Assembly (NCBI GenBank): GCA_014607495.2
Contig: CP053165.1
Span: 4,706,906-4,770,905 of the forward strand
Length of the DNA stretch: 64,000 nt
From: Carposina sasakii
Taxonomy: Eukaryota; Arthropoda; Insecta; Lepidoptera; Carposinidae
Direction: 5' to 3'
Shown piece after piece: positions 34,961-44,303 of this stretch. Position numbers and translations under genes: made by a program. Numbering within the stretch: the first letter of the stretch is position 1; each line of letters opens with the position of its first letter. Below the pieces are notes generated by a model. It was not told the DNA's origin. It worked only from the letters and a program-made list of their open reading frames with translations, and did not search any database.

Positions 34961-36172
34961 GTGTCGTGGAAGGCAGATCCAGATGCAGTTGCTGTGGATG
35001 CCTTCACTATCTCGTGGAAGGGCGTATACTTTTACGCTTTTCCACCATTCCCACTCGTATTAAAGGTCTTGGAAAAAATTATATTGGACAAGGCTGAAGG
35101 CATTCTAATATTTCCATACTGGCCTTACCAGCCGTGGTTCCCACTGTTACAAAGAATGGTTACATCCGATATTAGTTTTATAAATCCTGGGTGCAGCCAA
35201 ACTCTCAGGGACGCGTTCCTGAAACGAGGTGTCCCTATCGAATCATTGGACCTTATGATGGCTTCTTTGTCGAAAAATACTTTGCAACAATATGGTGTCT
35301 CCTACAAGTATTGGTGGCAGTACTGCACTGAGGCAAATATAGATCCATACACATGTTCCGTTCCAAGAATGTTGACTTTTTTGACAAAACTGTTTAATAA
35401 AGGTGCGGCTTATGGCACCTTGAATAGTCATCGTTCGGCTCTAAGTTTGCTTTTCGGAGATGAGTCAGGATCTCATGACCAAATTAAAAGACTATTGAAA
35501 GGTATATATAAATTAAGGCCCAATATTCCAAAATACGCATCCACATGGGACCCTCATACAGTTTTGCAATATATTACCTCATGGGGCCCTAATAAGGATT
35601 TAACTCTGCCAAAAATTTCTAAGAAACTCGTAATATTGCTGGCCTTATGTACTGCGCATAGAGCACAGACACTTTCTCTCATTAAAGCTAATAATATCCA
35701 TATTAGCCTGAACGGTATAAAAATTGTAATTTCAGACATTATAAAAACATCAGCAGCTGGGCGCGACCAGCCAATTCTGTTCTTGCCTTATTTTACAGAA
35801 AATATCAATATATGTCCTGCTACAGTTTTGCAAGATTATTTGTTAGTTACAAATGATTTAAGACCGAACACAGTCGAAAATCTCATAATAACGTCTAGAA
35901 GACCATATAAGTCTGTTAGCATCCAAACCATTAGCCGATGGATTAAGGAGATCCTGGCGGAAGCCGGGGTGGATGTGACAGCATGGAGTTCTCATAGCAC
36001 ACGACACGCTGCCACATCTACAGCGCGAGCGCAGGGTGTCTCATTAGACGTTATTAGGAGAACTGCTGGCTGGTCGCAGGCCTCAGAAACATTTGGTAAA
36101 TTCTATAACCGTCCAGTGACTGATGATGCTCACTTTACAAGATCAGTCTTTCTGTCCAATCAATCATCATAA
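34961..36172 (+). CDS. Tyrosine recombinase domain of the DIRS element
   Basis: This is the uninterrupted part of pol downstream of the nonsense codon, 403 codons from the first ATG. Residues 1-70 (KADPDAVAVDAFTISW, YAFPPF, PYWPYQPW) are the conserved tail after RNase H. From about residue 100 the tyrosine-recombinase fold begins. The catalytic set is complete: Arg234 (TAHRAQT), His345 and Arg348 (HSTRHA), Trp371 (AGWSQ) and nucleophile Tyr382 (FYNRPV). In the family this enzyme integrates the circular DNA intermediate into the genome, acting in the nucleus. Normally it is part of, or overlaps, the pol frame, and here it has the same frame as the reverse transcriptase. Whether it is expressed alone is unknown. 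Confidence 0.9.
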   Translation: MSWKADPDAVAVDAFTISWKGVYFYAFPPFPLVLKVLEKIILDKAEGILIFPYWPYQPWFPLLQRMVTSDISFINPGCSQTLRDAFLKRGVPIESLDLMMASLSKNTLQQYGVSYKYWWQYCTEANIDPYTCSVPRMLTFLTKLFNKGAAYGTLNSHRSALSLLFGDESGSHDQIKRLLKGIYKLRPNIPKYASTWDPHTVLQYITSWGPNKDLTLPKISKKLVILLALCTAHRAQTLSLIKANNIHISLNGIKIVISDIIKTSAAGRDQPILFLPYFTENINICPATVLQDYLLVTNDLRPNTVENLIITSRRPYKSVSIQTISRWIKEILAEAGVDVTAWSSHSTRHAATSTARAQGVSLDVIRRTAGWSQASETFGKFYNRPVTDDAHFTRSVFLSNQSS

Positions 36173-36352
36173 ATTTAAAAATAATTTATAAGCAGATTTA
36201 TCACTTGTAAATTAATCTAATTTAAAAAGTTATATTTATGTTATAAATAAAAATTTGTAAAAATGTAGTGTTCTTTTTTCCCATAATTACAATAATAATT
36301 AGGTATACAACTCATTAACCAGGATGCTTGCAAAATTTTCACCTCTAAACAT

Positions 36353-36473
36353 CTACATGTGTTAAAAATATATCAAAGAATGAAACGTACGAAATATAAT
36401 TGGTGATTAAACGAACTTACCTGTAAGTGAAGTTCTATCACAATTATATGAGTACGTTTCATTCGAAGATATA
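36353..36473. repeat. Internal complementary region of the DIRS element
   Basis: 36353-36400 is the exact reverse complement of the element's left end (31852-31899, 48 bp). 36399-36473 is the exact reverse complement of the right end (36660-36734, 75 bp). The two parts meet at CGAAATATAATTGGTGATT, which therefore mirrors the head-to-tail junction of a circular copy. It keeps the left-specific and right-specific variants of the terminal motif in the matching halves. Confidence 0.92.
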
Positions 36474-36530
36474 AGATAAAACCCTCCCTTCCCAGATCCC
36501 TTAAAACTAAGAAAATTTTGTGATGCTCTA

Positions 36531-36734
36531 AAGAATGAAGGAAATTATCGGTAGACTAGGAATAGTGTCGTAGGTTGTAGGGTAGTTCTGTTTTCGAATT
36601 ACCCACTCTGAAATTGTGCGAAGTTGCCAGTACAATAAAAGTACTACATGTGTTAAAAATATATCTTCGAATGAAACGTACTCATATAATTGTGATAGAA
36701 CTTCACTTACAGGTAAGTTCGTTTAATCACCAAT
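36531..36734 (-). repeat. Right inverted terminal repeat of the DIRS element, with terminal extension
   Basis: The inner 135 bp (36531-36665) mirror the left repeat exactly. Beyond them it extends about 43 bp further than the left repeat, ending GTTCGTTTAATCACCAAT. The outer part pairs with the internal complementary region. Confidence 0.9.
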
Positions 36735-38688
36735 AATATTTGCATATAGATCACCTTCGCACTCTCGCAGCTTTATGCTGTGGTAAAATAACACGTAGTT
36801 TAGTTTACTACTCGTAACAATAACTTCTGTGTGTTTTGGAATCGATTCGGAATACGTTTGCCGGGATGTTAAAAATATCATAAGTTACATGTGCATGATA
36901 CTCAATATTTATGGCTATAATGAATATCGATATTTATTTCTATATTTATCTGCAAGGTAAAAAAGGTATAAGGTATTATAAAAAAGGTATAAGGTATTAA
37001 TATGTACTTACGAGTTACTTACAAAACTTAAAAGGCATGCCTCGTATAACGTAAGGTTTCCCAATTTTTTATACCAGATGAAATTCTCAGGCAAAAAGTC
37101 TCTAAAAAATACGTGTTGCCGCGATTATTATCATGTAGCTTGCTCTGGTTGCCCCGACGTTATAGAATATCGTTCAACTACTCGATAAGTTTACAATGTA
37201 TTTTTGTAAAGATATTTGCAATAAACTACTTACCTCATCTACTTGCCATAATGCCTCATCTACATGCCCTTTCTATGTGATAAGCGCAATACTGTTTCTT
37301 ACGTTTGTACGTACGATAAACTACTATTTAAATATACTATGGTAATATCCCAAATTTACAAGAATTTCTTTACTGCGCTGTAAATATCAAAGCCCACATG
37401 TATGCATATTTCCGTTTTGCATATTACGGGGGAAAGTTATTTTTTTTTGAGTTAAGTCGAGTATAACGTTTTGTATTGGTTTTTGAATTATGTTAATCGT
37501 AGCTTTATAATTAAAGAGTTATAACTACTGTTCGTAATTCAATACTATCGTTACGAGATTGGCTTTAAAGCGAAATATACTCTTGAAATTTAATGTACAT
37601 ACACAAATTATTGACACTTGTTGACGTCCCGAACCTAAAACTTTGTACTGCAGTGGCATGAGCTTAAGCCATAAAGATATTCAATTTAAATAAAAAATAC
37701 CTCTAAAAAATGCATCTATCTTAATCTGGCGAGTAAAACCCTTTTAAAACTTTTGACGCAGCAAAAAGATTTTATAAAACCTCAAAAAAGTTTACAACCG
37801 CCATTATTATCTGTCCCAGTAATAAAAGTCCCTATAGCAGGTCCATCAAAATTCTGCAACTGTCACTAGGGTCCCCAGGGAGAAGCAGGAAGAGGTCTCG
37901 TTATGGAGAACGGATCCTTGCATAATGCAGCCAGGGCTCAGCACGATCGTGACTTATTATTAGAGATGCGTGTATTTTTTATAGACGCGCTTGAAACTGT
38001 AATATCTAACATGTTTGATAATCTGACGAGACGAGATAAGGGAATTGTACTTGTAGAGAACCTTTTCTGGATGTATTTTATTTTTTATAAGTAGATAGAT
38101 GAAAAAACCTTTTCAATTAGGTTTTCTGATAGTAGGTAATGATGCATTTCAATGGATAGAAAGACTCTTGTATCCCCGTTTTATCCCCGGCATTTATGAT
38201 ATGGTTATATGAACACATTCCTAATCAAAGACCTTTGCTCATATAATGAATATGGTACTGAATAAGTAACGCAGTCTATTTTAGTCAACTGAATTTGGTG
38301 CGAAATATGCGTTCAGCCTTATTATTATTTTATTCCATAAATGAACATGAATCGGATACGAATCCTGACTCGACACATAGATCCGAGCTCAGCGCAATAC
38401 TCGGCCGGCATTGTCGGACGGGATTGTTCAAGTAAACGTGCAACTAAATACGACACACAGGTATGAAGAACAGTTCGCGCCTATTTGAATAAACTAGCAA
38501 AACCACCATACAATGCCGAAGCGGAAATTTTCTTTGAAGGATGTAGTCGTAAGTATTCTACACACCGTTTCAACTCCTATGCGTAATTTCGGGACTAACA
38601 TTTTTAGTATGCAGTGACACAGATAATGTAGGTGATATGCACTTTACGCATGCTGCAAGCTGCGTTTATGCACAATATTAAAAATACA
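36735..38688. other. Gene-free stretch between the DIRS and mariner elements
   Basis: A short direct duplication (AAAAAGGTATAAGGTATTA, twice) lies at about 36959-36999. A 63-codon open frame at 37903-38094 has no recognisable motif. A possible 12-codon first exon (MPKRKFSLKDVV followed by GTAAGT) at 38513-38548 is noted as a weak candidate only. Confidence 0.4.
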
Positions 38689-39986
38689 TACGAGGGGCGT
38701 TTTTAAGTTCGCGGAATCGGGGGTAAGACGTGGAAATAAAAAATACAAGTTTATTTTTCCTTTTCAATATATTCTCCTGCAACCCTAATACATTTTTCAG
38801 ATCTTTCAATTAGCTTATGTATACCCTCGAAAAAAAATGTTTTTTCTTTGTCTGAAAAATAAGCTGAAACTGCTTCCTTCACTTCTTCATCGCTTGAGAA
38901 CTTCTTCCCCCCAAGTTCTTTTTTCATTTTTGGAAAGAGATAATAATCACTGGGAGCCAGGTCAGGACTGTAGGGTGGATGAACCAAAATATCGAAGCCC
39001 ACCTTATGCAGGGAAGCCAACGCAACACGGCTCTTGTGCACAGGCGCGTTGTCGTGCAGAAGGAGGACACCTTTGGTTAATTTGCCCCTTCTTTTTGCCT
39101 TGATTGCTTCCTTTAATCGCTCTAAGATTGAAGCGTAGTATTCTCCGGTTATGGAGACACCTTTATCTTTATAATCTATCAACAAGATTCCTTCTGAGTT
39201 CCAAAAGATTGTCGCCATGATTTTTCCCGCCGACTGTGACACCTTAAATTTCTTTGGTGGTGTACCTTTTTTGTGCCACTGCATAGAATCTTGTTTGGAC
39301 TCAGGTTCATAATGATGAACCCAAGTTTCATCCCCAGTAACAATTCGAGTCAATACTCCATCCTGGTCTTCATTACAGAGGTCCAAAAACGCACGAGAAC
39401 ACTCTACGCGCTGTTGTTTTTGAGGCGGCGTGAGCATTCTCGGCACCCACCCTGCACTGACTTTGGTCATGCCGAGATGATCGTGAAGAATTTTAAATAT
39501 GGTTGTATCGGATACTCCAACCATTTCTGCGAGCTGTTTCTTCTTTAGTCTAGCATCTTCCAGTATTAATTTTTCTACTTTTTGAATTATTTCCGGAGTG
39601 GTCACCTCGATCGGCCGTCCTGGCCGAGGATCATCTTCAAGTGAGGCCCTGCCTTGCTTAAAAAGGGTATGCCACTTATAAACCATGGTTTTACCGGGGC
39701 AAGACTCCCCGTAAACGGATGACATCTCTTCTAGTATGGTTTGAACCGATTTACCTTGCTTGGTAAGGAACTTTATGACAGCGCGGTGCTCGATTTTCTC
39801 CATTTTTCACAATGTTCTTCCCAACTGAGTTGTTTGATCGACGATAATTCAAATAGTAATGGCCCGATTAAAACAAAACGTTCTATTTATACTAATAATG
39901 AGCTTCTTAACCAGTTACGACTAAGGAAAGTACCCTCATTTATTAATTACCTACCCATTCCGCGAATATAAAAATGCACCCTCGTA
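38689..39986 (-). mobile_element. mariner transposon, full length
   Basis: The element runs 38691-39984 (1294 bp) and is flanked by TA at 38689-38690 and 39985-39986. The ends CGAGGGGCGTTTTTAAGTTC and, reversed, CGAGGGTGCATTTTTATATT form imperfect inverted repeats of about 28 bp that share TTCGCGGAAT. Size, TA target and an intact DD34D transposase are all typical of mariner. Confidence 0.95.
38751..39803 (-). CDS. mariner transposase (DD34D), uninterrupted
   Basis: The 350-residue protein has the normal length for the family. It would bind the element's inverted repeats and carry out cut-and-paste transposition into TA sites in the nucleus. Residues 1-110 hold the paired helix-turn-helix DNA-binding part (KSVQTILEEMSSVYG, and VSDTTIFKILHDHLG). 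The linker motif reads WVPRMLT (119-125), where most mariners have WVPHELT. The catalytic triad is Asp158 (VTGDETWV), Asp251 (LLHDNAPVH) and Asp286 (YSPDLAPSDYYLFP), with 92 and 34 residues between them, as expected for mariner. No stop or frameshift is present, so the copy could encode active enzyme, although divergence between the two ends suggests some age. The start at 39803 is the first ATG and gives the expected N-terminus. Confidence 0.95.
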   Translation of the reverse strand: MEKIEHRAVIKFLTKQGKSVQTILEEMSSVYGESCPGKTMVYKWHTLFKQGRASLEDDPRPGRPIEVTTPEIIQKVEKLILEDARLKKKQLAEMVGVSDTTIFKILHDHLGMTKVSAGWVPRMLTPPQKQQRVECSRAFLDLCNEDQDGVLTRIVTGDETWVHHYEPESKQDSMQWHKKGTPPKKFKVSQSAGKIMATIFWNSEGILLIDYKDKGVSITGEYYASILERLKEAIKAKRRGKLTKGVLLLHDNAPVHKSRVALASLHKVGFDILVHPPYSPDLAPSDYYLFPKMKKELGGKKFSSDEEVKEAVSAYFSDKEKTFFFEGIHKLIERSEKCIRVAGEYIEKEK

Positions 39987-40003
39987 ATATATGTTTACGA
40001 GTA

Positions 40004-40140
40004 ACTGAGGGCCGATTTTCAGATAGCCTATCCGAGGGATAGATTTGATGTTGTCTCTCTCTCTAAAACTTGATCAAGATAGAGACAGCGTCAACTTCAG
40101 ATTGGCTATCTTGGCTATATTGGAAAACTCGGCCCTTAGT
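40004..40140. mobile_element. Small MITE with ACTGAGGGCCGA termini
   Basis: ACTGAGGGCCGATTTTC at the left is mirrored by GAAAACTCGGCCCTTAGT at the right. Internal blocks AGATAGCC and GGCTATCT also pair. The element is 137 bp, non-coding, and 18 bp downstream of the mariner. It is not a mariner end relic because the termini differ. Confidence 0.75.
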
Positions 40141-42709
40141 CAATTTAAAATCGGTTTTGACGCAACAAGTAGACATAGTAACTTGATACAACTAATCAAG
40201 TTTTCTTCTATATTATTTAGTTTATTTCATCCGCATCAGAAATTAGAGCGTTAAATTAATTCAAATAATACCTAAATGTGAGTACAGAATCGCGCTTTGG
40301 TCAATTTGCTGAAATAACGATTCATCCCCGTGAACAAGTGCATAGAGAGTCGGATCGTTTGTTATGCAAATTCAGATGATAATCTTATTACTCGTACAAA
40401 ATTATATTTATCTATGTAATATTTGGATTTTTAAAGAAAGTAATTTTATTTTCAAGTACTTATACTCGTACATTTTATTTTATTTAATAATTGCAACCTA
40501 GGTATTTCAAACCGATCGTAAGTGTAGTATGTCTCAAACCTAAATGAACAAAGCCGGTCACACGTACACTCCCGAACTGGATCCCAGAGATGCAATTTCC
40601 TACATTCCTGACGCCTTTGTCACTTCACATTGTTACAGGAATCACGTACGTGACCGGTTAAATAGAATTCGTAGCTGATTTTTCTGTTACATTTAAAACT
40701 TTAAAAGTTATGTTAATTATTTTTATGTTTTCAAAACAATTGTACGTTCTGTATGTTTGTGATTTTTTTACCCGACCGACATATATGTATGTACGTATGT
40801 ATATTTCTTTGGCACGCTCTTGAGCCTATACAGCTTATCGCAGACTAATCTAATGGTAACTCTCAAGCTCAGAGTTAACATTAGATTCGTCTAAAGTCGT
40901 AGGTAAGTGTGACACTGGATCGTAATATTTACGCAGGTTATTTAAACAAATGTGCGACATTTTAACGTTTAGTAAACCACTATGAAATTCTAAATGACTC
41001 ACTGTTGGCTAAAAAGGTAGGGAAATATTATTTACTCAAAAATGAGGACACAGCCACGGGCATCGGCTAAGCAGCTAACACAAAACAGTGAACAATGTTA
41101 ACAATTACTTAATAGCACTACACGGAAATTCACACACTAAACAATGTTATATACAGGGAATGCGCAATGACTACCTACATCAGAATTTCATTAATCAGTC
41201 TGTTGCCAGTATCCAGTATCTGGACCAATTAATTAACTGTTCCCACTAATCTGTATTATATGAGCTAAGCTGGTACTGTATTGGGGATCAAGTTTGATGT
41301 TTTAATCTTGACCGCTCTACCTATAGTAACGCTCGTATTCATAGTGGTAATATTCAAGAGCACTCGACTGAGGGATGATAGTTTGTTGTTTTCATTGACA
41401 TAGTAATTTTTAAATGGTTGAGTGTGATTTAAGTTTGAGTTAACGATTTGTAATGTAGGAAGTCTGAAAACACTATCAAAGTATTCCCAAGAATATTATC
41501 CATCTTGGACATTTTCATAGAAAACCCTCACGTCGCCTCTGTGCGTGTTACTATTTGAGTGTTACTATTTTATGAAATCGCATAACTATGTTTCTCAATT
41601 TGAAATGAAGTTTAAATATTTACATAACTTATGATATAATTTGTACCTATACCTAGTACAACTTTAATAGAAGATTGTAGAAATATTTATTTAACTTGGT
41701 AGGTAATCATCATAGATGAATGATTAAAATGTTCTTTCGTCTATCCAATTGTAACTTTCATCAATCAAAGTCTCAAATTATTCTCAATGCGAATTAACTT
41801 TACAATACCCAAGTGACATGCTTTGCTCATTCAGTATACATAATTTTTTTTCAACTCTAACTTTCAAGGCAGAATAAACATTTCACTTTCTTTTCCAGCC
41901 ACGAATTCCGATACATCTGAAATTAGATTTGGACCTGTGTACACAATCAATGTTGCGATCAGTTTAGTCAAAATAAGGTACAACAAAGGCACATCTAATC
42001 CATTTTATCTATTGAAGTGGCAAAACAAAGCCCGCTTTCTAACTTTGACTCCTATAAATTCTGTTATCAAGATGCAGTGATCGGGTAAAGACGTAGTCAC
42101 CGTCACATTGTTTCTGAGCCGGCTGTAATCGCACCAAATTGATTTTTCTAGAGAAAGTATTGCACTGGCTTACCAGTGAAAGGCAGTTTCTGGAATGATA
42201 AGCACATTGGAGTTATTATTTCCCCATTGGCTTCAATTTTAGATGGTGATGATAGAGCCAGTTGAGTGGACGAGTGACTGGTCATTTTTTATAACATGAC
42301 GATGTTGTTGACGGATTTTTTAAGCTTCAATCATTTTGACGCCACCGACGTGAGAAAAAGTAATTTTAATATCATGCTTACATTATTCTGACACTTTCTA
42401 TATTATGGGCGGTCTACTGTCTGGTTTTATTACAAAAAGTTACGACAACTTCATTTTGTGCCAGGATAATCTGTATTTTAATTCGTGTCTTCAGTTCTTT
42501 CTATGAGTCGGATACCTTTTGAAGTTGTTCTTTTAAAAATATGAATGTAGTGGATATTTTCGTTATTTAAGTTCCTTTTAATTATATTGAAGTGTCTCGG
42601 TTAAGTGCTGTTGCCTCTTACGTTTATAAATAGGTCTGATATTTCGAAGTACCTTTTTTTATGATTTTTAGCTTTATTAACTCCGAAAGAAAGGGTAAGT
42701 AACGTCTAC
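40141..42709. other. Gene-free stretch
   Basis: A TATGTATGTACGTATGTAT microsatellite occurs near 40786. No gene or clear element was found. Confidence 0.5.
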
Positions 42710-43007
42710 CAGCACTATTTGGTGAAAGCGAGATGTCTCACTTTTAAACGTCAAATTCACAGAGCTATTAATAACTAGATAAACTAAGTGTATGTACTTT
42801 GCATGTAAAAAATAGACTTAAGGAATTAGAATAGTAAATCGTTCTCGAGTCAGGACAGAATGAATTAGGGCTGATAGAAGTGGTTTGCAATCCCATTTTA
42901 CACACCAAGTAGAAACACTTGCCTTGTCTAGTTATTACTTAGCTCTGTGGATTTGACGTTTAAAAGTGAGACATCTCGCTCTCACCAAATTCATCATACG
43001 CGTGCAG
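42710..43007. mobile_element. Foldback MITE family D, copy 1
   Basis: TTGGTGAAAGCGAGATGTCT with CACTTTTAAACGTCAAAT at the left is the reverse complement of ATTTGACGTTTAAAAGTGAG-type sequence and CATCTCGCTCTCACCAA at the right. Arms are about 60 bp. The interior matches the copy at 58663-58976 in reverse orientation. The outermost bases at the left are eroded relative to that copy. Confidence 0.85.
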
Positions 43008-43860
43008 AGTTTAACAGTCACACTAGGTGAACAAGTAAATCTTAAATTTAATTAAGCATGAATTAAATTAGTGTAATTCATGCTAATCGTTCAATAACCT
43101 TTCCGAATGGTTGATAGAATTAGAAATTCTGTGCGACCGGAATATAGTGTCAGTGCACCCTAGTTAAACTCCTAGCACCTACTTTATACTACATAGTTAT
43201 TAGGGGTTTCAACCACAACAGGAATCTAACAAAGGCGGACCAAACAATGGGAAACCATAGCAAAACTCGATAGCTCATGTGGCTGTAGGGCTTCCGAGTG
43301 GAAAATGTTTATAAATGCAAATAAACTTTTTTACTACATTGATTTTCTACTCTGAGTAATTGAAATTATCCAATAGAATGAGCGGGATGAGATGAATAAA
43401 CGCTCAATACCTATGTACCGTATCGACATGGATTAAAATTAATAAGGTAATACTCGAAAAACCTTTTTTCTATAAAGTATGTCATATGAATTTATTCACT
43501 ATTTTTGTCTGAATCATTTTAGAAAAAAAGCAACATAAATAATGTACCTTTGATCTTTACCTCGATGATTTTAGGGCCAGAATGTACTTGAAAGTCAAGA
43601 TTTAAATAGAACAATGAACATAAAGTTCGCGTCGAGTATGATTTAGTTAAGCTTTTCCGCCTTAGGCCATTTAAATAGCAACTCAGGTGGATTAAGAAGT
43701 TCATGTACACATAAATACAGTCATCATGAACGAGCAAAGTATGAGCGGAGACGAAATGGCATAATATCACAAATATATTATGCTATGATTTGTCAAGTTC
43801 CTATGTGGGATTATTAGATAATGATATCGAGCTTTAAAATTTGCAATAGGTACCTGAAAA
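43008..43860. other. Gene-free stretch
   Basis: Nothing recognisable apart from short open frames without motifs. Confidence 0.45.
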
Positions 43861-44180
43861 AGTGAACTCAGGAGTGTTTCTCAGGTGATGAGCTAAAAAT
43901 ATGTCACAAATATTTCTAATCTGGCTCCGATATGCTAAACGTGATTGCAGGATCTTCTTCATGATCTTGCAGTTTTAGCTACCTCATGATGACCTCCAAC
44001 CGCATTTCGGTCAAGGCGACCGATCTCTACGGAGATTGGCCAGGTACGCAGGAGATATTATAGTGCACAAGTGTGCGCGCAAACACAGATAGTCCGATGG
44101 GACGGAAAGCCGATACGACCGGAGAGAGATCAGGCGCAGGACCAAAGGTTTTACGTGCTTTCCGAGGCACGAGCTAAGTG
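43861..44180. repeat. Dispersed repeat family C, copy 1
   Basis: GTGTTTCTCAGGTGATGAGC, GATATGCTAAACGTG, TTCATGATCTTGCAG are shared with 55300-55440. The following block, CCGCATTTCGGTCAAGGCGA to TTTCCGAGGCACGAGC, is one I recognise as a frequent lepidopteran dispersed repeat. It is GC-richer than its surroundings. No coding capacity is preserved. Confidence 0.6.
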
Positions 44181-44230
44181 ACAATATTGCAACATTAAAA
44201 TCTGTACATTAAATAATTTCATTGGTACAG

Positions 44231-44303
44231 GCTCGTGACTGAGATCGAACTTACGCATTCCGCTTGGAAGGTGCACGTCTTAACCACTGGGCTATCACCG
44301 CTT
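44231..44303 (-). repeat. tRNA-derived SINE head (second SINE type)
   Basis: Minus-strand sequence reads GCGGTGATAGCCCAGTGGTT (A-box-like) through AAGTTCGATCTCAGTCA (B-box-like). The head resembles the common lepidopteran SINE that starts GCGGTGATAGCCCAGT. It differs from the family B repeats in this window. Confidence 0.65.

Larger units (their letters stand above)
33473..36172 (+). pseudogene. DIRS pol: reverse transcriptase, RNase H and tyrosine recombinase (damaged)
   Basis: One frame stays open from 33473 to 36172 apart from a single TAG at 34763-34765. It overlaps the end of gag in the -1 phase. The family-typical block HAGRLQYFYDNWMKITNNK lies upstream of the first ATG (33743), so translation must begin in the overlap or by another route. 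In the reverse transcriptase, the sequence jumps at about 33990 from an early block (APKANGGKRF) directly to the YLDDL motif. The region with the first catalytic Asp, on the order of 100 residues, is missing without breaking the frame. RNase H follows: FTDASRSGWGAF, FLELLAVFFG, LLRIDNTTALSYVNR. The TAG precedes its last motif (SKDNREAD). The recombinase domain is complete. Reverse transcription by this copy is therefore unlikely, while a recombinase could still be made if initiated internally. Confidence 0.88.
31852..36734 (+). mobile_element. DIRS-type tyrosine-recombinase retrotransposon, structurally complete
   Basis: The element is about 4.88 kb. It holds a spliced gag, a pol frame with reverse transcriptase, RNase H and tyrosine recombinase, and the DIRS set of repeats. 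The left inverted terminal repeat (31852-32012) pairs with the right one (36531-36734). A 135-bp core (31878-32012 against 36531-36665) is identical by eye. Between the recombinase gene and the right repeat lies an internal complementary region (36353-36473). Its first 48 bp are complementary to the left end, and its last 75 bp are complementary to the right end. This is the structure used by DIRS elements to close a circular intermediate, which the recombinase then inserts without target duplication. None is seen here. Coding damage suggests this copy is not autonomous. Confidence 0.93.

Noticed and set aside
36399..36734. Palindrome downstream of the DIRS recombinase read as an independent MITE
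   Set aside because: Its arms and the preceding 48 bp together match both outer ends of the DIRS element in the correct order. The DIRS internal complementary region and right terminal repeat explain everything without an extra insertion.
38837..39548. Plus-strand open frames across the mariner
   Set aside because: They are antisense shadows of the intact mariner transposase.
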